Below are positions 1 to 10,097 of a stretch of 64,000 nt of DNA, one piece after another; the first letter of the stretch is position 1; the number at the start of each line of letters is the position of its first letter. Made by a program: the position numbers and the translations under genes. The stretch is from Psilocybe azurescens (Eukaryota > Basidiomycota > Agaricomycetes > Agaricales > Agrocybaceae), in contig JAJIRX010000597.1 in NCBI GenBank assembly GCA_023853785.1, positions 62,001-126,000 of the forward strand, read 5' to 3'. Below the pieces are notes generated by a model. It made no database searches, was not told the origin of the DNA, and saw only the letters and a program-made list of their open reading frames with translations.

Positions 1-241
1 CTGGGTCGGTTTGGTGATCTAGAGACTTGAGTTCTCTTGCCGCATTTTTGGCCTCGATGGACTTATTTCGTATGAGCTTGTTTGTAAAACTGAGACCTTT
101 AAGGACATCTATTAAATTAGGTTTGTGAGTTCGAGGGACCCGAGGGGGTCCTGTCTGTTCTAGTACTCCGGTGGGCTGTGCTTGCGCCACCGTGCCTTCA
201 TTTCCAGTGTCGTTATCTCCAGTATATCCGGTGTCGACCAT
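1..241 (-). CDS. N-terminal part of an unknown protein (partial)
   Basis: An open frame of 80 codons starts at ATG (241..239) and runs off the left edge without a stop. The first ~35 residues are Gly/Thr/Pro/Gln-rich and probably disordered. The following stretch is basic and likely helical, with the pattern NLIDVLKGLSFTNKLIRNKS. I do not recognise a family. The reading frame is clean, the start follows a short A-rich leader, and no other frame on this strand is open throughout. What is seen is only the open frame; function is unknown and the gene could have introns beyond the edge. Confidence 0.5.
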   Translation of the reverse strand, partial: MVDTGYTGDNDTGNEGTVAQAQPTGVLEQTGPPRVPRTHKPNLIDVLKGLSFTNKLIRNKSIEAKNAARELKSLDHQTDP

Positions 242-1026
242 TGTGAGTGGGAAAAAAGGGAAGGATGAGTTTTAAGGGAGAGACAACGTCGAAAAAAGAT
301 TTCTCAGATGAGAAGGGTTTTTTCCCTGCGAAATGGATCAGAATTTTGCGCAAGGGACACGTGCTCCTTGCCTTACATTAGCCAAATCCTCGCCGTTGTT
401 TGTACCTCTTATGTACAGACAACTGTACAGTTCAATGCTTCTCTGATCCATTCGCTTGATGTTATCTTATCCGGTTATGAGCGGCACTTCACTCTGCTCA
501 TCTGGGAACCTAGCAAGAAATAGCAATATATAGCAATTCAAATGTTTATGAGATTGTTACAATATTATGACCTCATAATATATTTGCTTGTATTGTCTTA
601 TAATAGCTTAACAATTTTAATCTCTGAGGTTTATAATATTACAATGATCTTGTATTGCGATATATTGCTATTTCTTGCTAGGTCCAAACAATAATGCTAA
701 ATCAGAATTTCCCAGATTTGCTGATGGGATGTATGGAAAAAGAACAGAAGTAAAATGCACATTGAACACAGCAAGCAGAAAGAGATATATCGATTATCAC
801 GCGTCGGGCGACGTCGTCCACCGCGGTAGTAAAGAGAGTAGTGTCAACGCGAACGCGTTTAATTTCTCAATATTGTTTAAGGGTGATTGATTGACTGGCA
901 CGCGATGTTTATGGTTGCTTGGAACGAAGACTATAACCATTAGCCAATGATATCGTTCTGTCACTTTTTCGGCGTACACTGATCAATTGAGTTCAGTGAG
1001 TCCCTTTACCCAAGCCCTCTCCCAAA
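242..1026. other. Intergenic region left of RPF2
   Basis: Apart from the MITE-like element at 509-682, this stretch holds no convincing coding frame. It should contain the promoters of the leftward unknown gene and of RPF2; no sharply defined motif was identified. Confidence 0.5.
509..682. mobile_element. MITE-like element, ~174 bp
   Basis: Both ends carry the same sequence in inverted orientation: the first 23 bases (CCTAGCAAGAAATAGCAATA plus TAT) match the reverse complement of the last 23, with one mismatch when extended to 28. The centre is very AT-rich with no open frame. The outer bases read CCTA..TAGG, so a TA target duplication, as in Tc1/mariner-derived MITEs, is possible but not proven. 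It sits between two divergently oriented genes. Confidence 0.7.
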
Positions 1027-2331
1027 ATGCTGCGAACAATGTAAGTAACATATTCCGACTCTAAGGAAAATAACAGGAAATTAAACCTGAGATCGAACTA
1101 GAAAGCCAAAGAATGCGAGGTCAAAACGAGTCCTGGACGCTCGCCAACCCAAGGAGGTCGAAGATCCACGGACAGCTATTTTCGTGAAGGGAACTCATAC
1201 CGGCGATGTTCTCAACAACGTCATGCGCGAGCTGGTGAGTCGAGCTCGAGAAAAATATTTGCAATTGCCTCACCCAAATCTTCCGCAGATGGCTCTAAAA
1301 CGCCCCAACGCCATCGCGTTCAACAAGAAAAATGCAATCCACCCCTTCGACGAAGCGTCGACCTCCATCGCGTCTCTCGAGTTCTGGGCGAACAAGAACG
1401 ATGCATCCATGTTCGTCTTCGGGCAGACGACGAAGAAGCGGCCGCACGGGCTGACTTTTGTGCGGATGTTCGATGGGAAGGTGCTGGACATGGCCGAGGT
1501 GGGTGTCGAGAAGTGGGTCGGGATGGCGGATTTCAAAGTACGTTGTGTTACCTTCTACTCTATATACCATAAGACGCATACTTATCATATCCTAATTCCC
1601 AGACCCCGAAATCGACTCCAGGCCACAAACCACTGATGCACTTCGCATCCGAGCTCTTCGACACCCACCCGCGCTTCACCCAGCTCAAATCTATGCTCAT
1701 CGACTTCTTCAACGGCGAGGAGATCGAGTCGATATGCCTCCCGGGCATCGAGCACGTCATCAGCGTGTCCTGCGGGCCCACCCCGGATGCGCTGAACAAT
1801 GCCACCGCCATCGCCTACGCCTCGCGCCCCAAGTCCGGCGCCAACGGTGCCAATGGAGGGTCCGCGGAGGAGACCGCCCATTTCCCAAAAGTGCACATCC
1901 GCACGTACACGCTCAGCCTGCTGTCCTCCGGCACGCGCATCCCGCGCGTCGAGCTCACGCCGATGGGGCCCGCGCTCGACCTCGTGCTGCGCCGGCACCA
2001 GCCCGCGGACGCGGAGCTGCTGAGGCAGGCGATGAGGCGGCCGAAGCTGAAGAAGGCGGACGTCGAGCAGGGGCTCGGCAAGAAGCGCAAGAACCAGGAG
2101 GTGGACGAGATGGGCGACCTGAGGGGCCGCGTGCATGTGGGCAAGCAGGATTTGGGCAAGTTGCAGACGAGGAAGATGAAGGGGCTGAAGGCGGGCGGGG
2201 ACGGGATGGATGTCGACAGCGACGAGGCGGGCAGGGACGGGATGAATGTCGACGGCGACGACGAGGATGCGGGAGAGGATTCGGACGGCTTTGGTGCGAA
2301 CCCTCGGAAGAAGAGAAGATCGAAGGCATAG
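1027..2331 (+). CDS. RPF2: Ribosome production factor 2, Brix-domain protein
   Basis: Rpf2 works with Rrs1 to load 5S RNP (5S rRNA, uL5, uL18) into pre-60S particles in the nucleolus. Four exons are inferred: 1027-1040, 1102-1234, 1289-1537 and 1603-2331, each intron GT..AG and frame-preserving, giving about 374 residues (yeast Rpf2 is 344). The N-terminus after the first intron reads KPKNARSKRVLDARQPKEVE, followed by the Brix core with FVKGTHTGDVLNNVMREL, LKRPNAIAFNKKNAIHPFD and LFVFGQ-like segments typical of Rpf2. The ~100-residue C-terminal tail is rich in Lys/Arg and Asp and ends in a basic NPRKKRRSKA nuclear/nucleolar-type signal. Start chosen because the 14-nt first exon splices to the conserved N-terminus. 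No frame break is visible although the last exon is very GC-rich. Confidence 0.93.
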
Positions 2332-3253
2332 TTCTTTTGTGTGGTGGTGGTGCACGATCTTTCTCTTTTGTGTCGGCTTTTTTTCATCTTTTGTATGTAT
2401 AGTCTTATGAGCTTTCCTTATAACATTCAACACATTTGCTAGATGGAATTTCAGGACTGATGATGTAGCGAGTCATTTTTTGAGACAGCCTCCTTCCGAT
2501 GGTAGAATGAACATCTTATCTTCCGCTTCCGCTTCGCTTGTCAGGCATGAGACAGATGAAAGGACATGGACATGGCAGGACGAAATCGCATTTCTATCTC
2601 CTGTTACACTGAATCTAGATGGTACATTCATTACTACAATTGTAAAACTGTTCCTACCAAAATTATATAAGTCCCGCAGAAACACTCCAGGGCGCCATCC
2701 GAAGGCGAGTATATGTAAAAATGAAACACTCCATTCGCTCGACCAGCTGAAGCCCAGGACTCGTGCAAGGGCCCGAATTTCCAATATAAACCGGCCAGAG
2801 TCGATGTAAGTAATCATATGAAAAAGTACGAATGTCGTATTGAACGAAGGAAGTGTGGATCGTCGACTGGAGTGGGCGCGTACGCCGTCGTGTCCTTTGT
2901 TATTGTTCAGCTTTCACTGCCTATTTGAGGTGAATACAGGTGTGTTATTCGAACTTGACTTCTGTGTCCGGACTCCGAGCGACATCGCAACACGACAAGC
3001 TGGAAGGGCAGCAGATGTCGAATCTCCAGACTTGACACTTGTAGTTGTATATCCACTGGCGGCGTCCAACCAAGTGGCCAGGAACAAGGACGTGTAGATC
3101 GAGGCTGACAGACCAACGAACAAGTGCGATGGTGCATTCAAGTTGAACACAAATCACAGATTCCTATATGAATCACTCTTAGAGATATCCCAAGAACAAT
3201 TGTCAAATAAAAAAAACATACCGTTTGCCATCCATTTATGGGATTCACAACTG
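2332..3253. other. Intergenic region between RPF2 and the F-box-like gene
   Basis: About 0.9 kb lies between two convergent genes. Short frames on both strands have no family resemblance and no consistent splice structure. I see nothing further in it. Confidence 0.5.
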
Positions 3254-4144
3254 CTACCACCAGTGATTACCATCTGCACTAGCACTCCACGTCGTGATCG
3301 CCGTCTGGATCGAAACCATGCTGAACAGATCATATTGCAACGGCCGCAGCAGCACAACACGCTCGTCCGTCTCAGCAAGAAACTCCAAAGCGCGCATAAT
3401 CCTCCCATAAAACTGCTCTTGCAACTGGGTATAAGCGTCGCGGCCGGGCTGCGTCGGCGCATGCACGCATATCTTCTCCAAATGGCCCGGCAGCGCCCAG
3501 CGCTTGTCCTTCACGCTGACGAGCGCGGACCAGTCGTTCGCGACGAGCTCCGAGCGGTCCGACGCGGAGATGCGCAGGTGCGCGAGGTGCGGCGTGAGCT
3601 TGAGCACCTTGTCGAGCACGTACGACGGCGCGCAGGACGACGTCAGGTCGAGGTGCCGCAGCGCCGGGAACTCGATGTCCCTGTCCAGCGCCGCGGACGA
3701 GTCGAGCGGCCCGTGCAGCGTGAGCTCCTCGAGCGCGGGCAGGCTCACCGGGAGGAGGATGAACGGGCGGTAGAACACGAAGAACGCGTGCACGACGCGC
3801 ACGCAGGGCGCGATCGCGCGCAGGATGCGCTCGACCGCCGCGTACGCGTCCTGCCGCTGCACGTACTCCGGGGCGAGCAGGCGCGGGTCCGACGCGGTCT
3901 GCCGCGAGTGCGCGGAGACGAAGATGCACGTAACGCGGCGGAGGGAGAGCGGGGTGCGTTCGATCAGGGCGGCGAAGGCGTGCAGCTGGGCGTGCCCGAC
4001 GACGGCGACGGATTGGAGCTTGTACGGCTTGGAGGACTGGTTGAGGAATCGCGAGACGAGGGAGAGCGAGCGCCCCGTGCGCCCGTCGTCGGTGCATGCG
4101 AAGGCGCATATCTCACTGCATATTTCCGAAGGGCAACGATCCAT
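3254..4144 (-). CDS. F-box/LRR-like hypothetical protein
   Basis: A single clean frame of 296 codons from ATG at 4144. The N-terminus (PSEICSEICAFACTDDGRTG, then a Ser/Leu/Val helix ending in SRFLN) has the form of a degenerate basidiomycete F-box. It is followed by irregular leucine-rich segments (for example LPALEELTLHG, FPALRHLDLTSS, LTPHLAHLRIS) that resemble beta-strand/helix LRR units, and it ends in Trp-Trp, similar to the Trp-rich termini often found in these proteins. Members of this large Agaricomycete family are presumed SCF substrate adaptors, but that is family-level inference. Coding sequence is strongly GC-rich in the middle. An upstream exon cannot be excluded. Confidence 0.7.
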   Translation of the reverse strand: MDRCPSEICSEICAFACTDDGRTGRSLSLVSRFLNQSSKPYKLQSVAVVGHAQLHAFAALIERTPLSLRRVTCIFVSAHSRQTASDPRLLAPEYVQRQDAYAAVERILRAIAPCVRVVHAFFVFYRPFILLPVSLPALEELTLHGPLDSSAALDRDIEFPALRHLDLTSSCAPSYVLDKVLKLTPHLAHLRISASDRSELVANDWSALVSVKDKRWALPGHLEKICVHAPTQPGRDAYTQLQEQFYGRIMRALEFLAETDERVVLLRPLQYDLFSMVSIQTAITTWSASADGNHWW

Positions 4145-4839
4145 CGCGGCTGTCCTGGATCACTGTAAAGAGGTTTTCCTATAGTGTAATGCCTATAAAA
4201 ATAATAATGCTTGACTTGTAAAGCACTTGTGTGAGTCTGCTCACTGGCTTGGAGAGATTCTTCCGCATGTAGTGACGGTTGGGAAGGAAGCAGGGTCGAG
4301 GAGACTAAGTCATGCATGGACCCCCGCTCAATGTCCCACGATGATGGTCACCATTTTGGACGACAACGACGACAAGCTCTCTGAGTCTATGCTCATGAAT
4401 GGAAGTGCGCTCACCATCGATTACATTGAAAGGAAAGGAACAACTGAATATTAGCGCACAACAAGTCTCACGACAGTGATATCAACATCCGATGGGCCAA
4501 TTAAAGGAACTTTGGCGGTTGAGGCTGCTCTGACCCCCCATCCCAAACCACTCCCAACACCCCGCAGAACCCATTAAATAGCTATCTATTCCCTGGCTAT
4601 ACTTAGGACTTGACTTATATGCCTGCTCCGGCTTCAGCTTGGATCTCAATTTCTAATGTTCTCCGATTTCGGATGAAAGAGATTGGCGACACAAAAATCA
4701 TAGCATGGGACGTCTTCCATTTCCCTCATCCAAGCAAATGCAATTCGAGGTTCTTGGGTTGAAGTCCAAACATTCAACGTTCAGAACTCATGACCAAGGT
4801 CGCTATTAATGGCGACCGTCCCATGGGCCCTGCAAGGTG
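4145..4839. other. Intergenic, with similarity to the STAND-gene 5' flank at its end
   Basis: No gene is supported. The last ~60 bases (4780-4839) resemble 9935-9988, the flank just upstream of the C2-NACHT-WD40 gene: both share the order GTTCAGA.., ATGGCGAYC.., CATGGGNCCCTGCAAGG. The similarity stops where duplicated block A begins, so this is probably a recombination junction. Confidence 0.45.
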
Positions 4840-4854
4840 CGCCATACTGTGTAG

Positions 4855-4932
4855 GGTAAAGATACTTCACGCTACAGCCTATCCTTAGCGCAGGCTTTCG
4901 AAAATATTTGGACTAGATCAGACTGTGTCGAG
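4855..4932 (+). pseudogene. Orphan last-exon fragment of an M1 aminopeptidase
   Basis: These ~80 bases match the last preserved exon of the aminopeptidase remnant that ends at 20752 (reading LAQAFENIRTRSDCVE there). Here the rest of the gene is missing: homology starts just before this exon, at the left edge of duplicated block A. The fragment therefore marks the direction of the copy, from the right-hand locus to this one. It cannot be functional. Confidence 0.75.
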
Positions 4933-5257
4933 GTGGATACTATTGCCCTTCAGGATGGCCGACGACTGACGCCTGTCTGAGAACAGAGGTCTACACAAGA
5001 TTTGAAGCAATGACTTTCCAGGTTTACGATGTGGAAAGCAGCTTAGCACGACTGGTAACTGAAGAGGCTTCCGCCATATTGCAATAAAGAAGATGAATTA
5101 ATTTCCAAGCATATCTTCGGCAAGCCCCCTTCAAATCGAATGGGAAACATGTCAGACCAAGCTTACTATTATTATAGCTTTCTATGTAGGTATATATAAG
5201 TATATCTTGGTCTCGAACTTGACCATGAAAACTCGAAAAGCATCTGTGAATTCTCAC

Positions 5258-6603
5258 TCAGACTTGTATTATACTAGGTCTACGCCCCCAGGGACCTTCG
5301 CGTCTCCCCGATAAATTTGCCACAAACTCCCTGATATCTTCCTGCAACACCTCTGGGCTTTCCGTAGCTGCGAAATGACCTCCCTTGGAATGTTCTTTCC
5401 AGAATACAACATTTTTGCCAGAGTCGCTTTGGCCCACCATATAGGAATGTAACCTACATCATAGGGAAAGCAGCTGGCTCCGAACGCCACCTTGTCTGAT
5501 ATCACCTTGTTATCAAGGTGGGCAGGCAACATCGGAGCGCCGTACTTGTAGATCCTGGCATGCCACGAGCTTCCCGATAGAAGGTATAGCATCGTCCAAG
5601 TGATAACTATTTCGGGGTCCCATACATAACTTGGGTCAACAAGTGGCTTCATCTTGTCCAAAAGCCAGGAAAGCATGCCAACGGGAGAATCCGTCAAACC
5701 GTATGCCATGGTTTGTGGTTTCGTGCCTTGTATCTCGCTATAACCCCACTCATCGGTGAGCCACCAATGACTGCGCTGGATCCTTTTCTTCTGATCTGCA
5801 GTAAAGTCGCCGAAAAGGAGTCGCAGGTAAGCGAAAGGGTGCGTCAAAGGAGAAGGACTGGGTGCAGTCAACATGTTGAGGTGAATTCCAATGCATGTTT
5901 CAGGGAAGGAGAGTGCCATGGCGCGAAGTACGAATGATCCCCAGTCACCACCTTGTCCGATATATTTCGTGTAACCCAGTTTCAACATCAACTGATTGCA
6001 CACCGACCCGATTCTCGGCACTGAAAATCCAGATGCCTGATTATCCATGCTCAATTGAAAATTTTCTAAAATTGGATGGACGTGGGGCTAACCTTTGGGG
6101 AAGATGAGAAAACAAAGCCAGGCAGGGATGGGGCGATTATGTGGAAGGCCTGCTGCTTTGGATCCTTTGGGTTAGTCAGACTGAGAAGATGTTCAACCTT
6201 CAAGTCGTGAGTTGTGATAGCCAAATGCGAAAAGTATCGTTCGTACCTCTGTGAAATTTCCTGGCCAACCATGAAGGAAAAGCAACGGAATGGCGTCGGC
6301 TCTCTCGCTACGATGGTGGACGAAATGTAATTTGATGAGCTCGTCTCCCTCTGGTATGTCGAGAGTAAACATCTTGTATGTTGAATTCAATTTTGCTTCC
6401 ACATTCCTCCAGTTGTATTTGTGCTTCCAATAGGCGACGAGGTCGTGGATCACAGCACTTGGCACACCGTCTGCCCATTCCTTTCCGTCTGGCTGCTTGA
6501 CGTCAGGAACTATGCGGGCACTTTGGAGGCGCTGGGTGATCCAGTCGTGTGTTTCCGCATCCACGTTAATACGAAAAGGTTGCGGTTTCGGCTCTTTAGA
6601 CAT
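5258..6603 (-). pseudogene. Epoxide-hydrolase-like alpha/beta hydrolase EH1, frameshifted
   Basis: Three exons (6603-6247, 6197-6093, 6036-5258) correspond exactly to those of EH2. The protein has the epoxide hydrolase N-terminal region (~1-110), the oxyanion-hole motif HGWPG, the nucleophile elbow GQGGDWGSF (Asp nucleophile) and a cap domain. In exon 3 a run of five T on the + strand (near 5409-5415) replaces six T in EH2. The frame shifts after WAKATLAK, and the segment with the catalytic histidine (KGGHFAATE) is replaced by ~50 unrelated residues. The normal frame continues intact after the break down to 5258. If the deletion is real the enzyme is dead; a single homopolymer sequencing error is the alternative. 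Confidence 0.85.
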
Positions 6604-7324
6604 TTGGAAGAAAGTGGGCAGGAAAGCGATGTCAATGATATTCGGCCTCCATTTCGGTGTCGTTTTATATCGTTCAGCTCATATACGGTTTATTTCTATA
6701 CCGAGATGTGCCTTATTCTCTAAGCCAGCAATATTTCTAAGCCTTTACTTCGGGCTTAGCAATCCTTCACTTATACCAAATTGAGTATTGAAGGTAGCGA
6801 CAAATGTAGTCTTGGCAGCCACCATTAAATGTGATTGCAGTCTGAACTTACGCCTCACAACCTATAAATGGAAGCAACTCACCTAACGTGTCCGCCGTTC
6901 GCCGTACTCGGCGGAAAGACTCCGAATCTATTGTAACAATTGGAAGTGGTGTTTCTCACGGGGATAGAAGAGACATTCTCATTGGCTGCTGAGAACTATC
7001 TATATAATGGGTTTCTCCCACGGGAGCTCTCGAAAAGAGCAGTTATACATGTCGAGTCCTAGCGCGTTCCCCCACTCAACTGCCATCTTCAACTTTCTCT
7101 TTCTGAACTCATGAAATCTGGCGCTCTTATTCTTGATCAGCTATTTCCTTTGTATTATAGTATGTGAAGTACACAATATCAATGCACGGCTTTCCCTTCC
7201 TACTATGTGTGATTTGATTTTCTTTCTAAACTGACCGTAGAATGCCTTTCTTTCTGCTTGGACTCCAGTTGTAAATGGGCATTAACCGCAGAGAATTTCT
7301 GGAATTCCCGCGAGCTTTGCACAA

Positions 7325-7617
7325 GTGGTGTGTCCTCGCACTCGGCAAACTCTTCGAGAACTCGCTCGAAATCCACATCGCGTTCCTACTGCAAGGCCAT
7401 TGACGCCCACACCTCTTCATGGATATGTAGAGAGAACGAGGGCAACGTATGTTCCCGAAATTGGAGCTCTCGCAATGTGGGCCTTCAAAACTCTCCTCGA
7501 CGCCGCGGTCCCAGTGGCACACAGGATAAAAATTTAGTACCTGTCACTTCGACTTCTCGGAGTAGGTTTATTTAACATTACTCTCTGGAGTTTGTGCAAC
7601 GGCGCTTAATTCTCCCG
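7325..7617 (+). pseudogene. Copy A of a small open frame, interrupted by a stop
   Basis: This is the duplicate of the 139-codon frame at 23106-23525. The frame is open through YVERTRATYVPEIGALAMWA and then meets TAG at the codon that is TGG in copy B; beyond it the same residues resume (SLRLLG.. LFNITLWSLCNGA). I do not recognise the product and am not certain that either copy is translated. Confidence 0.3.
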
Positions 7618-7939
7618 ACGCCCCTCTTATCTCACCTCCTACTCAACTACCATACGCTTCCAGTATTCTTGGTCAACCCCGTTCAAGGTCGTTAGCTCAA
7701 ACATGCCGTGAAGAACGGGAGCGTAATATGCAATAACGAGCACCGACTCCGCCTAACATTGAGCCTGCAATTAACACTATCCAATTGTCAACACCTCTGC
7801 CAACTCAAAATGAAGGGAACAATTGTATAGTAATTTTTTCCTAATCATTTTTGCCGTACTGATAGCATCCATAGCTCTCACAGACGTAGCAGCGAATGCA
7901 GGTCCTATTCAGCTGGCGAGTCTGCGAGCGCAGAATACT

Positions 7940-8095
7940 ATGACCGACGCGGCCCACGATTTGGAGGATCTCAACATCGATGTCATCGGTAAACACAGTC
8001 CAGCTCATCGAATTTGAGCAGTGATGTAAACTCATGACTATCTGATAGTCCACCGCGTAAGCAAACTTCCTGATCTCAGGACAACTTGGGGATTA
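7940..8095 (+). pseudogene. N-terminal fragment of a C2-type STAND gene
   Basis: An ATG-started exon (MTDAAHDLEDLNIDVI) followed by a short GT..AG intron and a second exon reading VHRVSKLPDLRTTWG parallels the first two exons of the STAND gene at 10098. The similarity ends after ~15 codons of exon 2. It is a truncated relic of a third STAND copy, located immediately after duplicated block A. Confidence 0.6.
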
Positions 8096-8630
8096 TTTTG
8101 TAGAGACCTTTGGCACCGTCTACAGGATTTTGATCGTCGACTGAGATAGCGCCATATCTCCCAATAAAAATAAAATTGGTGTCGATGGTTCAGTGCGCTT
8201 GAGATCTTGATTCCACAGTGGGTAGTCAGGCTCCGGAGTTTTCATCTTCGGTGCGAAGACAACGTCAGCGAAGATCTTGTGGAGGAGGTAGTTGCGGCGC
8301 GCTGCTTCAGCTCCTGGCAAACAACACCCATCCTCTTGTTGCGTGATTCGATGCTTGGCCACTTGCAAAATGCACCAAATTTCCCATGGATTGCATCGTT
8401 TGTGGGCCAAGTTTGCGACCTTAGTAGCTACAGCGGTTCGTTTCCTTGATTGCTACAATCTCTGCCATGGTTAGTCACCATTATCTTCCGAGCAACTAAT
8501 GCTAACTTAGATTTCAATGCAGAATCTGGTGGAAGTTCCGTAAACAGCGCCATTATGATTTTCAGGCCTGGTTTATGGGTTTTCAACACACATAACCATG
8601 GAAATGTCCAGGATTTTCCCCAGTGGACCC
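8096..8630. other. Degenerate region with possible STAND-derived segment
   Basis: No intact gene. The segment 8416-8535 resembles 9543-9640 (shared CTTAGTAGC..CTACAG, GTTAGTCACC and GAGCAACTAATG motifs). The translated part (KFATLVATAVRF) is similar to helical linkers found in these STAND proteins, so both are probably decayed paralogous pieces. A 96-codon open frame on the minus strand (8410-8120) has no family resemblance. Confidence 0.35.
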
Positions 8631-9027
8631 TTCAAGGATCACGTCAACAGTAAATTATCCGCTTCTTACCTTGTATTATTTGTTTGATTAACGTCATAGT
8701 TTCCAGACAAATCTAACCAGAAGAACTTGGGCATCATCGAGTCTTCCAATATCTGCACGGAGATTCTCGTTGCCTCCTCGCACCCCCTACCTTCATCGAC
8801 AACGGCCAATGAAATCACATGAGGCCCCCAAGGTCATCACCTACAATTTGAATAGTATTATCGGCGTCAATTATTACCCTATCCCTGAAGCTCATTGTTC
8901 GAACATGCGCCATCGTCTCATCAGTACTGGTGTGCAAGATCTCGCTGATGCCTTTATTTGATACGCCTATTGCTAAAGAACTTAACATCAAAATCTTCGT
9001 AACTATCTATCACGGAGCTCCGACCTT
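8631..9027 (+). pseudogene. Fragment of ribonucleotide reductase large subunit
   Basis: Translated pieces match the conserved C-terminal half of class Ia RNR large subunits. FKDHVN, an apparent intron, [20 protein letters not shown], then [20 protein letters not shown] with [20 protein letters not shown], and after a stop DTPIAKELNIKIFVTIYHGA. Functional family members read very similarly across these blocks. The segment between the two main blocks, which normally holds ETAVCNLAS, is scrambled, a stop follows DAFI, and everything upstream and downstream is missing. A retained intron-like gap argues for a genomic rather than a retrotransposed copy. Non-functional relic; the working gene must lie elsewhere. 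Confidence 0.8.
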
Positions 9028-10097
9028 GCTACTGACCGAGGTGCGTTCATTTTGCCGGAACCAAGGCATGAATATCGACATACATACAATCGCCAACGAT
9101 GGCCCAACTAACGCGCATGCATTCCCGGGTGAAAGAAATGGGAACGCACACGAAGCCTGCAACTTAGGGACCAAGCGAGAAATGCCGCGGAAGTTCCAAT
9201 TACATAGCCACTGCCCTCTTCCGGAAGCATGAGAAAGAGCTTGAAGACCCCAAGCTGGAGAACAAGCACGCGTGCTTCGATATCCGCATTCTTGCTGCCA
9301 TTGACCTCAGCATCGACTCCCATCCCAGCACCTATCCTCCCTCCATACTTTTCTCGAAACACCTCACCATTCCTATTCCAACTAGCAGTACCAATACCAC
9401 TTGAATCTCCATCTCTCAACGCACGTCGCACCCACCCTCAACACAAACTTTAAGAAAAACATAACAAGCCTTCAAACGCTTACCACCCAGCCGAGCGCCG
9501 TGTACGCGACTCCCTGCCATATGTAGACGTAGCTGCTCAAGATCTTGCGGACTCTTAGTAGCAGCTACAGAAATTTGTTCCATAGTTAGTCACCTTTTCC
9601 TTCTGAGCAACTAATGTTGATTTGAACGTAGACCCCGTTGAAAGAGTTCCATTCAGTCTAAACAATCTCCATATCTTCGTATCCGGTTTACGAAGTCTTG
9701 AATTCCATAGTTAGAAGTAAAGCTGCGTCTATGTAAGCCGAAGACGTTCAATTAGGGTTGGGGCTTACGCGTACGTACAGTGAGAGTCCGGAGCCATGAT
9801 ACAACTAAGCTCCACTACAGATTATCCTCCCAAGTCAATACTCCGCAGAGCATTTCCACACAACCCATGCCAGACTCTACTTTGGACTTGGCAAACTTCT
9901 TTTCTATCTAATTCATCGTTATTCGGTTAAAGTTCAGAGGTCATTCTACTTATGGCGATCACTCATGGGACCCTGCAAGGAGCACAGCTATCATAGTTGA
10001 GAGTGGGAATGCACTGTGAATCCTTGTCGCACCAGTTCTTCATCCTGACGCCGATCTCCACCAAGAATATTATCCGAATAGGCGAGCACTGAACAAC
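9028..10097. other. Intergenic/degenerate region before the STAND gene
   Basis: No gene supported. It contains the second copy of the diverged repeat (9543-9640, related to 8416-8535) and, at 9935-9988, the sequence shared with 4780-4839. It should include the promoter of the STAND gene that starts at 10098. Confidence 0.4.

Larger units (their letters stand above)
4840..7920. repeat. Segmental duplication, copy A (~3.1 kb)
   Basis: This stretch aligns in direct orientation with 20672-23845 with only a few percent scattered differences by eye and small indels. It carries the 3' end of an aminopeptidase exon, the EH1 gene with its introns and upstream region, and a small open frame. Homology begins abruptly at the GTGCGCCATACTG motif and fades after the CAGCTGGCGA motif near 7920. 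Confidence 0.9.

Noticed and set aside
1585..2433. Long minus-strand open frame (282 codons) and other frames over the RPF2 last exon
   Set aside because: They are antisense or out-of-frame shadows of GC-rich coding sequence; the RPF2 frame has clear family similarity.
9108..9431. 107-codon minus-strand frame
   Set aside because: No family resemblance and no splice-compatible neighbours in a region of gene debris.
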